This document shows positions 7,598-15,729 of a stretch of 17,821 nt of DNA, one piece after another. A program made the translations under genes and the position numbers. Under the pieces are notes generated by a model. The model did no database searches, was not told the DNA's origin, and worked only from the letters and a program-made list of their open reading frames with translations. Origin of the DNA: Oleiagrimonas sp036379395 (lineage in GTDB: Bacteria > Pseudomonadota > Gammaproteobacteria > Xanthomonadales > Rhodanobacteraceae); contig DASVGR010000054.1 of the NCBI GenBank assembly GCA_036379395.1, positions 1-17,821 on the forward strand, written 5' to 3'. How positions within the stretch are numbered: position 1 is the first letter of the stretch; every line of letters starts with the position of its first letter.

Positions 7598-9600
7598 GCG
7601 GTCGCCTCCGCGTCACCCGGTTCGGGCAGCGGGCCGGTGACAGTCGTGGCGGCGGCGACGGCTTCGCGCTTGATGCGGAAACGCTTGTCGACCATGGCCA
7701 CGAAGCCGCCCAGCATCATCAACACGCCGCCACCCCAGATCCAGCGCACGAACGGCTTGTTGTAGATGCGCAGCGACCAGGCGCCGTTGTCGGAGCCGTC
7801 CAGCGGATTGCCCAGCGCGGCGTACAAATCGTGCGTGAAACCGCCGTTGACCGAGGCTTCGGTCTGTTCCTGGCCACCGGCGTAGGTGCGCTTTTGCGGA
7901 TGCAGCACGGCGACCTGATCGCCGGACTTGTCGAACACCGTGATGGTGCCCTGGATGGCCGTCCAGTTGGGGCCCTTGATGTTTTTCACGCCGTCGAAAC
8001 GGAACGCGTAGCCGCCGGCATCCTGGCTTTGCCCCGGATTGATGCGCACGTCGCGCTGCACGCTGAGCGACTCGGACAGCAGAATGCCGAACACGACCAC
8101 CGCAATGCCCAGATGCGCCAGCAGCATGCCGGCCATCTCGGCCGGATAGCGGCGTCCGCGCGGCATGCCGCGCCAGCGTTTGACGGCATACATGACCACG
8201 CCGCGCAGCACGTAGGCAAATGCCAGCGCACCGAGAATCAGGCGCAGATGGTTGGTCGAGCCGCGCCACCACACCGCGCAGGCGACGGCGGCGACGATGA
8301 CGGCAAACACGGCGCAATGGATCAGCACGCGCTTCAATTCGCGCGTGTCCGATTTGCCCCAGCGCGCGAACGGCGCCAGCGGCACCACCAGCATGGCCGG
8401 CGCCATCAGCAGAATGAACAGCGGCCCGAAATACGGCGGCCCGACCGAGATGTGGCCCATGTGCAGCGCTTCGCCGATCAGCGGAAACATCGTGCCCAGC
8501 AGCACCATCGCAGCCGATGCCGTCAGCGCCAGATTCAGCACCAGCACCACGGTTTCGCGCGAGGACACGGTGAACGGCTTGCCGCCGGCGACCTTGGGTG
8601 CGCGGATGGCGTAGATCAGCAGCGACGCGCCGATCACGACGCCCAGCAGCACCAGGATGAACATGCCGCGGCGCGGGTCCACGGCAAACGCATGCACGCT
8701 GGTCAGAAGGCCCGAACGCACCAAAAATGTGCCCAGCAGCGACAGCGAAAACGCGAAGATCGACAGCAGCAAGGTCCAGGCGCGCAACGTGCCGCGCTTT
8801 TCGGTCACGGCCTGTGCGTGGATCAGCGCCGTGCCGACCAGCCACGGCATGAACGAGGCGTTTTCGACCGGGTCCCAGAACCACCAGCCACCCCAGCCCA
8901 GCACGTAGTACGACCACAGGCTGCCGGCCACGATGCCGAGCGTCAAAAAAGCCCACGCGGCATTGGTCCATGGCCGCGCCCAGCGCACCCATTTCTGTTC
9001 CAGATTGCCGCCCAAGAGCGCCGCGATGGCAAACGCGAAGGCCACCGAGAAACCGACGTAGCCCATGTACAAGATCGGCGGGTGGAACGCCATGCCGGGG
9101 TCTTGCAGCAGCGGGTTCAGATCGGCGCCGTTGGCCGGCATCGGCAGCAGGCGGCCGAACGGGTCGGAGGTGAGGATCGAAAACACGTAGAAGCCGGTCG
9201 ACACCAGCCCCAGCACACCCAGCACGCGCGCGGCGAAGGCTTCCGGCAAACGGCGCTGGCTGAAGAACGCCAACGCCACCGTCCACACCGCCAGGATCAG
9301 CATCCACAGCAGCATCGAGCCTTCATGCGCGCCCCACACGGCGGCCACCTGGTAGTACCACGGCAGCGTCAGGTTGGAATTTTGCGCGACGTAGGCGACG
9401 GAAAAATCGTGCGTCAAAAACGCGTAGGTCAGGGCCAGAAAGGCCAGCCCCACGAACACGAACTGGCCGGCGGCGGCGGGGCGGGCGACGGCCATCAGCG
9501 GCGCGCTGTTTTTCCACGCGCCGATGAGCGGCAGCACGCCCTGCACGATGGCCAGCAGCAGGGCGAGGATCAGGGCCAGTTGACCAAGTTCGGGAATCAT
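7594..9600 (-). CDS. ccmF: Haem lyase subunit CcmF
   Basis: CcmF is the large multi-spanning core of the System I haem ligase. It takes haem from CcmE and joins it to apocytochrome c. The 668-residue length fits the family. The tryptophan-rich haem-handling signature WGGWWFWDPVENASFMPW is present (about 235-252), as are many hydrophobic segments and histidines such as those in HEGSMLLW (about 111) and FHPPILYMGYVGFS. The start ATG has AGGAG nine bases upstream, the best ribosome binding site in the cluster. The stop overlaps ccmG. A very long open frame on the opposite strand is a codon-bias shadow. Confidence 0.98.
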   Translation of the reverse strand: MIPELGQLALILALLLAIVQGVLPLIGAWKNSAPLMAVARPAAAGQFVFVGLAFLALTYAFLTHDFSVAYVAQNSNLTLPWYYQVAAVWGAHEGSMLLWMLILAVWTVALAFFSQRRLPEAFAARVLGVLGLVSTGFYVFSILTSDPFGRLLPMPANGADLNPLLQDPGMAFHPPILYMGYVGFSVAFAFAIAALLGGNLEQKWVRWARPWTNAAWAFLTLGIVAGSLWSYYVLGWGGWWFWDPVENASFMPWLVGTALIHAQAVTEKRGTLRAWTLLLSIFAFSLSLLGTFLVRSGLLTSVHAFAVDPRRGMFILVLLGVVIGASLLIYAIRAPKVAGGKPFTVSSRETVVLVLNLALTASAAMVLLGTMFPLIGEALHMGHISVGPPYFGPLFILLMAPAMLVVPLAPFARWGKSDTRELKRVLIHCAVFAVIVAAVACAVWWRGSTNHLRLILGALAFAYVLRGVVMYAVKRWRGMPRGRRYPAEMAGMLLAHLGIAVVVFGILLSESLSVQRDVRINPGQSQDAGGYAFRFDGVKNIKGPNWTAIQGTITVFDKSGDQVAVLHPQKRTYAGGQEQTEASVNGGFTHDLYAALGNPLDGSDNGAWSLRIYNKPFVRWIWGGGVLMMLGGFVAMVDKRFRIKREAVAAATTVTGPLPEPGDAEATA

Positions 9601-9692
9601 GGGTGATTACTCCTGACGGCCGCGCCGGTCTGCCGCAAGGCGGTGCGGATGGGGTGCTGGTCGTCAATCATGGCAGAACGTGCCGGCGCATT

Positions 9693-10211
9693 TCAGTGCG
9701 CGCCGGCCGTGTCGGTTCCGGTGCCGCCGGCGTTCTCGTCGGCCGTCTTGAGCGCCTTGGCGCGCGCCTCGGCATGCGCGCGGCCGGCTTTTTCGGCCTT
9801 CTTGATGTCGGCGGCCACTTCCGGCGGCATGTAGGTTTCGTCGTGCTTGGCTAGCACCTGCGTGGCGACGAAGCGGTCGCCGCGCATGTGGCCGGTGGTC
9901 ACCACGCTTTGGCCCTCGCGGAACAGGTCGGGCAGGATGCCGGTGTAGACCACGGGCATGTCGTGGAAGCGGTCGGTGACGACGAAATCGACCTTCAACG
10001 TGCCCTTGACGTGCTTGATCGAACCTTCTTCGACAATGCCGCCCAGCCGGAACGTGCTGCCGACCGGCGCCTTGCCGGCATCGACCTCGGTGGGCGAGAA
10101 CATGTAGGTGACGTTGCGCTGCAAGGCAAACATGGACAGCGCGACCGCCACCGCGACGGCGGCCAGGACCAGTCCAACGATGATGAGGCGGCGTTTGCGT
10201 ACGGCGTTCAT
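9693..10211 (-). CDS. ccmE: Haem chaperone CcmE
   Basis: CcmE carries haem, covalently attached to a histidine, from CcmC to CcmF in the periplasm. The 172-residue protein has an N-terminal anchor (about 9-30), a six-strand OB-fold region with FRLGGIVEEGSI and VVYTGILPDLFREGQSVV, and the haem-binding motif KHDETYMPPEV with His123 and Tyr127. The C-terminus is an Ala-rich charged tail, common in this family. It starts 15 bases after ccmD. The 92-base gap before ccmF is the largest within ccmC-ccmH and holds no gene I can support. Confidence 0.96.
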   Translation of the reverse strand: MNAVRKRRLIIVGLVLAAVAVAVALSMFALQRNVTYMFSPTEVDAGKAPVGSTFRLGGIVEEGSIKHVKGTLKVDFVVTDRFHDMPVVYTGILPDLFREGQSVVTTGHMRGDRFVATQVLAKHDETYMPPEVAADIKKAEKAGRAHAEARAKALKTADENAGGTGTDTAGAH

Positions 10212-10226
10212 GGCGGCAAGTGGCGG

Positions 10227-10436
10227 TCAGTCGGTTTGGGGCTTGGGATCGGCGGTCGGGCGACGTGCCTGGCGCGCCTGCTGACGGGCCAGGCGGGCGC
10301 GCAGCTGGCGCAGCAATTGGCGGTGCCGCACGACCGGCGCGAGGTAATCGATGAGCAAGACGACAAAAAAGACGGCATAGGCCGACCAGACGTAGCCGGC
10401 ATACCCGCCCATGGCCAAAAAGGACTGTAGACTCAT
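10227..10436 (-). CDS. ccmD: Haem exporter accessory protein CcmD
   Basis: CcmD is a small membrane protein that helps release holo-CcmE from the CcmABC complex. The product has 69 residues with one membrane segment (VWSAYAVFFVVLLIDYLAPV, about 15-34), the MGGYAGYVWSAY pattern typical of CcmD, and a basic cytoplasmic tail rich in Arg and Gln. The frame is open to 10478, but the ATG at 10436 gives the family N-terminus MSLQSFLAMGG and overlaps the ccmC stop by four bases. The tail is on the long side for CcmD. Confidence 0.92.
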   Translation of the reverse strand: MSLQSFLAMGGYAGYVWSAYAVFFVVLLIDYLAPVVRHRQLLRQLRARLARQQARQARRPTADPKPQTD

Positions 10437-11197
10437 TGGCTTGCCCGTCCCTTGACCTGTGGCAATTCGCGCACCCACTGCTTGCCGCCCTCAAGGTCGA
10501 CCAAGTCGGTGCGCATGCGCCCGAGCAGGCTGGCGGCCCAGTACAGATGCGTGGCCAGCGCCATCACCAGCAGCGGCCACAACATGCGCGGATCAATCGT
10601 GGACGGGCCGAACAGGCGCACCGTGGTGCCTTGGTGCAGCGTGTTCCACCATTGCACCGAGTAATGCACGATGGGCAGGTTGATCGCGCCGATGATGGCC
10701 AGGAACCCGGCCGCGCGCGCGCCTTGGCGGCGGTCCTCGAAGGCGTGGTACAGGCCGATCACGCCCAGGTACAAAAACAGCAAGACCAGTTCGGATGTGA
10801 GCCGCGCGCCCCACGTCCACCACGTGCCCCAGGTCGGTTCGCCCCAGATGGAACCGGTGACCAGCGTGATGAACGTGAACGCCGCGCCCAGCGGCGCCGA
10901 CTGCACGATGACCACCTCGGCCAGCTTGATGCGCCACACCAGCGCAATGAACGCGGCCACGGCCATGGTGGCGTAGATGAACAGGCTCATCCACGCGCTC
11001 GGCACGTGGATGTAGATGATGCGGAACACGTCGCCCTGCTGGTAATCCGGCGGGGCCATGACCAGACCGCCGTACAAGCCGACGAGGGCGGTGACGACAG
11101 CCAGCCAGAAGCACCACGGGCGCACTTTGCCGGCAAAACGGTAGAACGTCGGTGGCGAGCTCAGGCGGTGCAGCCAGTGGGGAATCCAGTTAGCCAT
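10433..11197 (-). CDS. ccmC: Haem exporter / CcmE haem-loading protein CcmC
   Basis: CcmC is a six-span membrane protein that, with CcmD, attaches haem to CcmE. The 254-residue product carries the two expected periplasmic histidines (His64 in IIYIHVPSAW and His178 in PIVHYSVQWW) and the tryptophan-rich haem motif at 123-133. That motif reads WGTWWTWGARLT; the family form I know has aspartate in place of Gly130 (WDxRLT). The rest, SELVLLFLYLGVIGL, is fully typical. I chose the ATG at 11197 because GAG lies seven bases before it; 11203 is an in-frame alternative. The stop overlaps ccmD as ATGA. Confidence 0.95.
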   Translation of the reverse strand: MANWIPHWLHRLSSPPTFYRFAGKVRPWCFWLAVVTALVGLYGGLVMAPPDYQQGDVFRIIYIHVPSAWMSLFIYATMAVAAFIALVWRIKLAEVVIVQSAPLGAAFTFITLVTGSIWGEPTWGTWWTWGARLTSELVLLFLYLGVIGLYHAFEDRRQGARAAGFLAIIGAINLPIVHYSVQWWNTLHQGTTVRLFGPSTIDPRMLWPLLVMALATHLYWAASLLGRMRTDLVDLEGGKQWVRELPQVKGRASQ

Positions 11198-11260
11198 GCG
11201 CATGCTCGGTGGGACGGCAACGACCGTGCCGTGGCTGGCGGGTGTTGTCGAGTGGCGTGT

Positions 11261-11947
11261 TCATGAGTCCAGCGTGATGCGTAGGGCGGCGGCGCAAGCC
11301 AGCGGAGCGAGGATGATGCCCAGTGCCAGCGCGGCTCCCAGCCAGGCCATGGGCGCGATCCATGGTAGCCCCTGTTGCGCGGCCAGGACGGCGCCCGCGG
11401 CAAAAATCACCACGGGCACGCACAGCGGCAGCAGCATCAGCGCCAGCAGCATGCCCGAACGCCGCGTGCCGGCCGTCAGCGCCACCAGCACCGCGCCAAG
11501 CAGGCTCAGCAGCGGCGTGGCCAGCAGCAGCGCCAGTTCCAGCACATGCAGCGGGTGTGTCGGCAGGTGCAGCATGCTGGCGATGACTGGGCCGATGATG
11601 ATCAGCGGCAGCGCCGTGGTCAGCCAGTGCGCCAGGATTTTCATGCCCACCAGCAGTGCCAGCGGCTGCGGCGCCATCAGCCATTGTTCCAGTGAGCCGT
11701 CCTCGATGTCGCTGCGAAACAGCGCGTCGAAGGCCAGCAGCATGGCCAGCAGCACGATCACCAGCACCACGCCGCCGGCGATGCGCGCGAGCAGCGCGTT
11801 GTCGGGCCCCAGCGCAAACGGAAACAGCGTGGCCACGATCAGCGCGTACAGCACCGGCAGCGCCATGTCGCCGCGGCGACGCCAGGCCAGGGTCAGGTCG
11901 CGGCGCAGGATCGCCCAGCAGGCCGCGCGCGTGGTGCCGGGCTTCAT
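11261..11947 (-). CDS. ccmB: Haem exporter membrane protein CcmB
   Basis: CcmB is the membrane-spanning partner of the ATPase CcmA in the CcmAB complex, which powers release of haem-loaded CcmE. The 228-residue product is strongly hydrophobic with about six membrane segments. It contains the family stretches LLAFDALFRSDIEDGSLEQW, LMAPQPLALLVGMKILAHW and a TGPVIAS-like GPVIAS region. I chose the ATG at 11947, which has GGAG seven bases upstream, rather than the frame's first ATG at 11968. It follows ccmA by 43 bases and precedes ccmC by about 60 bases. Confidence 0.95.
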   Translation of the reverse strand: MKPGTTRAACWAILRRDLTLAWRRRGDMALPVLYALIVATLFPFALGPDNALLARIAGGVVLVIVLLAMLLAFDALFRSDIEDGSLEQWLMAPQPLALLVGMKILAHWLTTALPLIIIGPVIASMLHLPTHPLHVLELALLLATPLLSLLGAVLVALTAGTRRSGMLLALMLLPLCVPVVIFAAGAVLAAQQGLPWIAPMAWLGAALALGIILAPLACAAALRITLDS

Positions 11948-11990
11948 CGGGCGTCTCCGCGCGCGCAAGGGAGGATGGCGGGCCGCATCG

Positions 11991-12650
11991 TCATGCGCTC
12001 AGCCGGATGCGGCGCGGCTCGCCGTTCAAATACGTCACCGCGCCATGGCTGGTGACCAGCGCCGCGCCACCACGATGGATGTGCTGCTCGACAAGCCGGT
12101 TGACCAGCGAAATGCCTTCGCGGTCGAGATTGGCGTATGGCTCGTCCAGCAGCCAGATGGCGGCCGGGATCAGCACCAGCCGCGCCAGCGCCGCGCGTTT
12201 TTTCTGCCCCGCGGACAACCGCCGTACCGGCTCGTGCTCGTAGCCGGCCAGGCCGATGCCGGCCAGCACGGTGACCGGTTCGGTCCCTTGGCGGCGGCCG
12301 TACAGGCCTTCGGCCACGCGCAGGTTTTCCAGCGGCGAAAGGTCGAACTTCAGGCCCAGGTGATGGCCCAGGAGGATGATCTCGCCGGCGGCGTACAGCC
12401 GGTCCAACGGTGCGCCATGCAGCAGGATGTCGCCTTCCTGGTGGTGCAGCAGGCCGGCCAGCAGGCGCAGCAGCGTAGTCTTGCCGCTGCCGTTGTCGCC
12501 TTCCACCAGCATCACTTCGCCGGCGTGGAGCGCAAAGTCGATCGGCCCGAACACGGTTTCGTCGCCGCGCCGGAACGTCACGTCGCGACCTTCCAACAAG
12601 GGATCGGATTCACCGGGCAACGTCGGGTTGGACAAATCAGTACGCATCAT
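11991..12650 (-). CDS. ccmA: Cytochrome c biogenesis ATP-binding protein CcmA
   Basis: CcmA is the cytoplasmic ATPase of the CcmAB transporter-like complex. The 219-residue product has Walker A GDNGSGKT (51-58), the CcmA-type signature RRLSAGQKKR (143-152), Walker B IWLLDE (165-170) followed by PYANLD, and an H-loop histidine at 202. The LLGHHLGLKFDLSPLENL stretch after the Q-loop region is characteristic of CcmA. I chose the double ATG at 12650/12647; AAGGA lies upstream at slightly long spacing, and the frame is open to 12803. The gene follows the DUF3293 gene by 50 bases. Confidence 0.96.
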   Translation of the reverse strand: MMRTDLSNPTLPGESDPLLEGRDVTFRRGDETVFGPIDFALHAGEVMLVEGDNGSGKTTLLRLLAGLLHHQEGDILLHGAPLDRLYAAGEIILLGHHLGLKFDLSPLENLRVAEGLYGRRQGTEPVTVLAGIGLAGYEHEPVRRLSAGQKKRAALARLVLIPAAIWLLDEPYANLDREGISLVNRLVEQHIHRGGAALVTSHGAVTYLNGEPRRIRLSA

Positions 12651-12700
12651 GAACGAGCGATTGTCCTTGGCCGTGCGCGCCGTGTCCATGTGGCTGCGCG

Positions 12701-13129
12701 TCACGGCCGGACGTACCAGTGCAATTGCGCTGGCTCCGGGCCCGTGCCGCGCACGATGGCCCACTGCCGGAACGGCTGCATCAGCCGGTCCAGGGCGTTC
12801 CACTCGACCGGCTGCACGAACAGACTCATTTCGCGCCAGGGATTGACTGGTGGACCGACGCCCACGCCGACGCGGATGTGCGCGTGCGGAAAGTGCTGGC
12901 GCAAGGCGGACAGCAATTGATGCTGGCGAGCGCGGTTGACCGTTGCAGGTTGTGTTTGCGACAGCGGATTCCAGGCTGTCACGAAGGCCCAGGCGGCATC
13001 GGGCGTGGCCAGCGTGGCCAGCAGGGATGGCGGCAAGGGCGCGCCGATGCGGATATCGGCGCGCCGGCCGTTGCCCAGACGCACGCGATAGCGCGTGGCC
13101 AGAAAAGCGGCTTCAAGCGCGTCCGTCAT
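12701..13129 (-). CDS. DUF3293 domain-containing protein
   Basis: The function is not known. The 142-residue product shows the DUF3293 pattern: AFVTAWNPLSQTQPATVNRA (about 43-62), then RQHQLLSALRQHFP, a middle part that in relatives contains acidic residues, and EMSLFVQPV, followed by a C-terminal QWAIVRGTGPEPAQLHWY. No signal peptide or membrane segment is seen, so it should be cytosolic. I chose the ATG at 13129 because it is directly coupled to the kmo stop codon (TGATG, one shared base). The open frame upstream to 13279 only shadows kmo. It lies between kmo and ccmA on the same strand. Confidence 0.8.
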   Translation of the reverse strand: MTDALEAAFLATRYRVRLGNGRRADIRIGAPLPPSLLATLATPDAAWAFVTAWNPLSQTQPATVNRARQHQLLSALRQHFPHAHIRVGVGVGPPVNPWREMSLFVQPVEWNALDRLMQPFRQWAIVRGTGPEPAQLHWYVRP

Positions 13130-14547
13130 CAGGCGCCCGGCAGTGTCAACGGCGGCAGCGGCGGCAAGGTGGCGCGCAAGGTCGCGGCGGCGGCATCGAG
13201 ATCGACGTCGTCCACCTCGGCATGGCCTTGCAGCAGTTGGCCGAGCAGGGTGTCCTGCGCCAGCCCACGCTGCACGCAATACGCGTAGGGCAGGCTGGTG
13301 AACGTGACCATGCGGTAGCGCGGCATGAAATGCGTTGGTGCGAGATCAGCCAGCCGGTTGCCGAGGATGCGCTTGCGCAGATAGTCGTCCTCGACCACCG
13401 AATCGCGCATTTCGACGTAGTTTTCCAGCGCCATCGCGGCGATGGCGTCGGCATCGGGCTTGCGTTGTTGCGTAAAACGGGCAAACACGCCAGCCGTGTC
13501 ATTGCCAGCCAGCAGTGGCGCCAGGATGGCCGCGTCCTCGAAGCCGGCGTTCATGCCCTGGCCGTGGAACGGCACGATGGCGTGGGCCGCATCGCCGATC
13601 AGCAGCGCGTCGTCGTCCAGATGCCAGCGATCGAGATACAGCGTGGCCAGCGTGCCGACCGGATGGTCGTCGTAATCGCGGTCGAAACGCGGCATCAGCG
13701 GCAGGATGTCGGCGTAATCCGTCTCGAAACAATGCCGTGCGCGGGCGGCGTCCGGCAGGCTGGCAAAACTGGGTTCGGCATCGCGGTGCGGCAGAAACAA
13801 GGTGACAGTGAAGCTGCCGCTGGCGTTGGGCAGGGCGATGCACATGCAGTTGCCGCGCGGCCAGATGTGCAGCGCGTTCGGCTCGATGGCGAACTTGTCG
13901 CCGGCGTCACGGCGCTGGCGTTGTTGCGCTGTCAGCGCGGTGTCGGGCAATTCGGCCAGCGACGGAATTTCCAGTTCCTTGTAACCGTGGCCGAGCGGCT
14001 CGATGCGCTCGCCCAGGGCGGCATGCCGGTTCATGGCCGCGCGCAGGGCGGAGCCGGCGCCGTCGGCACCGATCACGCGGGCAAACGCGTGGTCGTGGCG
14101 CGTGCCGTCGTGGTCGGCAAAAGTCAGCCGGTGTCGGGCAAAATCGGCATCGAGCAGGGTCTGCCCGAAATGCAGTGCCACGCCTGCTTTCTCGGCGGCA
14201 TCCAGCAACAGCAGGTTCAAATCGCCGCGTGAAACCGACTGGTTGGACTCGCCATCGTTGATGCCGTAGCGCTGCAGGTTGGTGGTGCAGTCGCGCGCGT
14301 GGATCATGCGCCCGCGCATCATGACGGCCTGTGCCAGCACGGCCTGGTCAAGCCCGGCCATGCGCAATCCGGCCAGGCCGCGTTCGGACAACGCCAGGTT
14401 GATCGAGCGGCCGCCGATGAAGCCTTGCCGGCGCGGATCGGGACGTTTTTCGAACAGCTCGACCGCCATGCCGCGTTGCGCCAACAGCGTCGCCAGCAAG
14501 GTGCCAACCAGACCGGCACCGATGATCGTGATGGGCTGCTTGTGCAT
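13129..14547 (-). CDS. kmo: Kynurenine 3-monooxygenase
   Basis: This FAD-dependent aromatic hydroxylase converts L-kynurenine to 3-hydroxykynurenine with NADPH and O2, in tryptophan degradation or de novo NAD synthesis. The 472-residue length fits KMO. Visible features are the dinucleotide-binding GAGLVG (10-15), the RSINLALSERG stretch typical of KMO, NQSVSRGDLN, the GADGAGSALR motif, and the FAD motif LLIGDAAHAIVPFHGQGMNA. The C-terminal region MRDSVVEDDYLRKR and MPRYRMVTFTSLPYA matches the KMO-specific tail. It heads the minus-strand run that continues into DUF3293 and ccm. None of the other kynurenine-pathway genes (kynA, kynB, kynU) are in the window. Confidence 0.96.
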   Translation of the reverse strand: MHKQPITIIGAGLVGTLLATLLAQRGMAVELFEKRPDPRRQGFIGGRSINLALSERGLAGLRMAGLDQAVLAQAVMMRGRMIHARDCTTNLQRYGINDGESNQSVSRGDLNLLLLDAAEKAGVALHFGQTLLDADFARHRLTFADHDGTRHDHAFARVIGADGAGSALRAAMNRHAALGERIEPLGHGYKELEIPSLAELPDTALTAQQRQRRDAGDKFAIEPNALHIWPRGNCMCIALPNASGSFTVTLFLPHRDAEPSFASLPDAARARHCFETDYADILPLMPRFDRDYDDHPVGTLATLYLDRWHLDDDALLIGDAAHAIVPFHGQGMNAGFEDAAILAPLLAGNDTAGVFARFTQQRKPDADAIAAMALENYVEMRDSVVEDDYLRKRILGNRLADLAPTHFMPRYRMVTFTSLPYAYCVQRGLAQDTLLGQLLQGHAEVDDVDLDAAAATLRATLPPLPPLTLPGA

Positions 14548-14667
14548 GACCGGTCGATGCTCCGCCTTGACGAAGCGCTGACCTTATCAGAACGGATGCG
14601 TCGCGGAACGGCCCTGCGCGGCACTTTGCATTGTCGGGCGGGGCGGCGGCTCTGCTAGCATCCACAC
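14548..14667. promoter_or_regulatory. Divergent intergenic region between kmo and the DUF1249 gene
   Basis: This 120-base gap must hold promoters for both directions. On the minus strand TGATAA (complement of 14584-14589) is a plausible -10 for kmo, with no convincing -35. On the plus strand TAGCAT (14657-14662) is -10-like and ends only five bases before the DUF1249 start codon. No operator-like palindrome was recognised. Confidence 0.4.
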
Positions 14668-15147
14668 ATGAGTCGCGTATTGGACAACCCCGCGTCGCTG
14701 CTGCCGGGCCGCTTCGGCTACCTGATGGGCATGTACGCGGAAAATTACCATCGCCTGGTGCGCCTGTTTGCGCCGCAGCGGCTGGGGTGCGGGCATTACG
14801 TGTCCGATCTGGACGATGGCCTGGACGTGCACCTGATCGTGCAGGAGCGCCATCCGTACACGCTGGAATTGTCGCTCAGCTATGGTTTTGTCGACGCCTC
14901 CACCGGGCAGCCGTCACCGTCGGCGCAGTTGCGCATGTACACCGACGCGCATGTCGCCGAAGCGCTGCATTGCCATCCCGGACGGCATCTGTGGCATGTG
15001 CTGGGGCCGTTTCCGGCCGCGCAAACTGTCATGCAGCATCGCATGCAGATGAACAGTTTTCTCAACCGCTGGCTGGAATATCTGGCCGAGCAGGGGCATT
15101 CCATCGGCACGCTGGAACGCGTCGAACCCGAGCGGCGTTCGGCCTGA
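14668..15147 (+). CDS. DUF1249 family protein (YqiB-like)
   Basis: The product has 159 residues and belongs by pattern to DUF1249, the family of E. coli YqiB, whose role is not established. Family stretches seen are GRFGYLMGMYAENYHRLVRL (about 14-33), HPYTLELSLSYGF, QLRMYTDAHVAEAL, and the C-terminal MQMNSFLNRWLEYLAEQGH. No signal peptide or membrane segment is visible. No Shine-Dalgarno sequence precedes the ATG, and a -10-like box lies immediately upstream, so it may be translated from a leaderless or very short-leader mRNA. It is divergent from kmo and converges on the YdeI-type gene 33 bases away. Confidence 0.87.
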   Translation: MSRVLDNPASLLPGRFGYLMGMYAENYHRLVRLFAPQRLGCGHYVSDLDDGLDVHLIVQERHPYTLELSLSYGFVDASTGQPSPSAQLRMYTDAHVAEALHCHPGRHLWHVLGPFPAAQTVMQHRMQMNSFLNRWLEYLAEQGHSIGTLERVEPERRSA

Positions 15148-15180
15148 CGGGTCTGGCTCAGCCGGATTGGCCGCCCGCGA

Positions 15181-15729
15181 TCATTCCGCCGCCATCGGCG
15201 CGCTGAGGTTCTTGCTGTAGAAGCCCGACGGGTCGAAGCAGCACACGCGTTTTTTGCCCGAGGCCAGCATGTCGCAGGCATTGTCCACGCGGCGTTGACG
15301 GGTCTTGGCCTGTTTGGCCGATTCGATCCAGTGAATCCAGTCGACGCGCGCGATTGTCGTGGTGGCTTCCCAGCAAACCAGGGCCGGCGGGCAGGCCGCC
15401 AGTGCCTTGCGCAGATCCTCCGGCAACGCGGGTTCCGGCTCCGGATCGGCAGGAGCGACCTGGACGGTCACCATGTCGCCGACACGCACGTCGGCGGCTT
15501 CGCGCAATCGGTCGTTGACCTTGAGCCAGTGGCTCAGCTGGCCATCGGGTTCGAGCGTGGCGTGGAAAGGATGGCCGTTGAGGGTGCCCTGCACGGACGT
15601 CCTGCCGCGCCTTGGCAAGATGTCACTGGCGACCTTGGGCAGTACGAGAAAGCTCCACGCCACCCCCTTGCCCGATTTGGCCGGTGCGAGAAGCCGGGCC
15701 GTGAATGTTGCCGTGCGTGCATTCGTCAT
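15181..15729 (-). CDS. DUF1905 / YdeI-OmpD-associated family protein
   Basis: The 182-residue protein has two parts: an N-terminal DUF1905 beta-barrel-like domain (about 5-92, with FTARLLAPAKSGKGVAWSFL and VQGTLNGHPFHATLEPDG) and a C-terminal YdeI/OmpD-associated region (about 100-182, with LRKALAACPPA, DWIHWIESAKQAKTRQRRVD and MLASGKK). Members have been annotated as bacteriocin-protection proteins, but the biochemical role is not known. The ATG at 15729 has AGGGAA upstream and matches the family N-terminus. The frame stays open to 15876 through unrelated DNA. The last residues are unusual in holding two adjacent cysteines (RVCCFDPSGFYSKNLSAP). Confidence 0.85.
   Translation of the reverse strand: MTNARTATFTARLLAPAKSGKGVAWSFLVLPKVASDILPRRGRTSVQGTLNGHPFHATLEPDGQLSHWLKVNDRLREAADVRVGDMVTVQVAPADPEPEPALPEDLRKALAACPPALVCWEATTTIARVDWIHWIESAKQAKTRQRRVDNACDMLASGKKRVCCFDPSGFYSKNLSAPMAAE

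Noticed and set aside
6567..7616. A 349-codon minus-strand frame that could suggest a CcmG-CcmH fusion
   Set aside because: Only the part from 7046 onwards is ccmH. The upstream part is a different frame of ccmG and reads as Arg/Ala-rich shadow sequence.
7831..9606. A 591-codon open frame on the plus strand opposite ccmF
   Set aside because: It is exactly antisense to a well-conserved ccmF, is rich in Gln, His, Arg and Ala without any domain, and is the usual by-product of high-GC codon bias.
9601..9692. A possible small gene between ccmE and ccmF
   Set aside because: Short frames exist on both strands, but none has a ribosome binding site plus a plausible protein. The bases nearest ccmF carry its own Shine-Dalgarno sequence.
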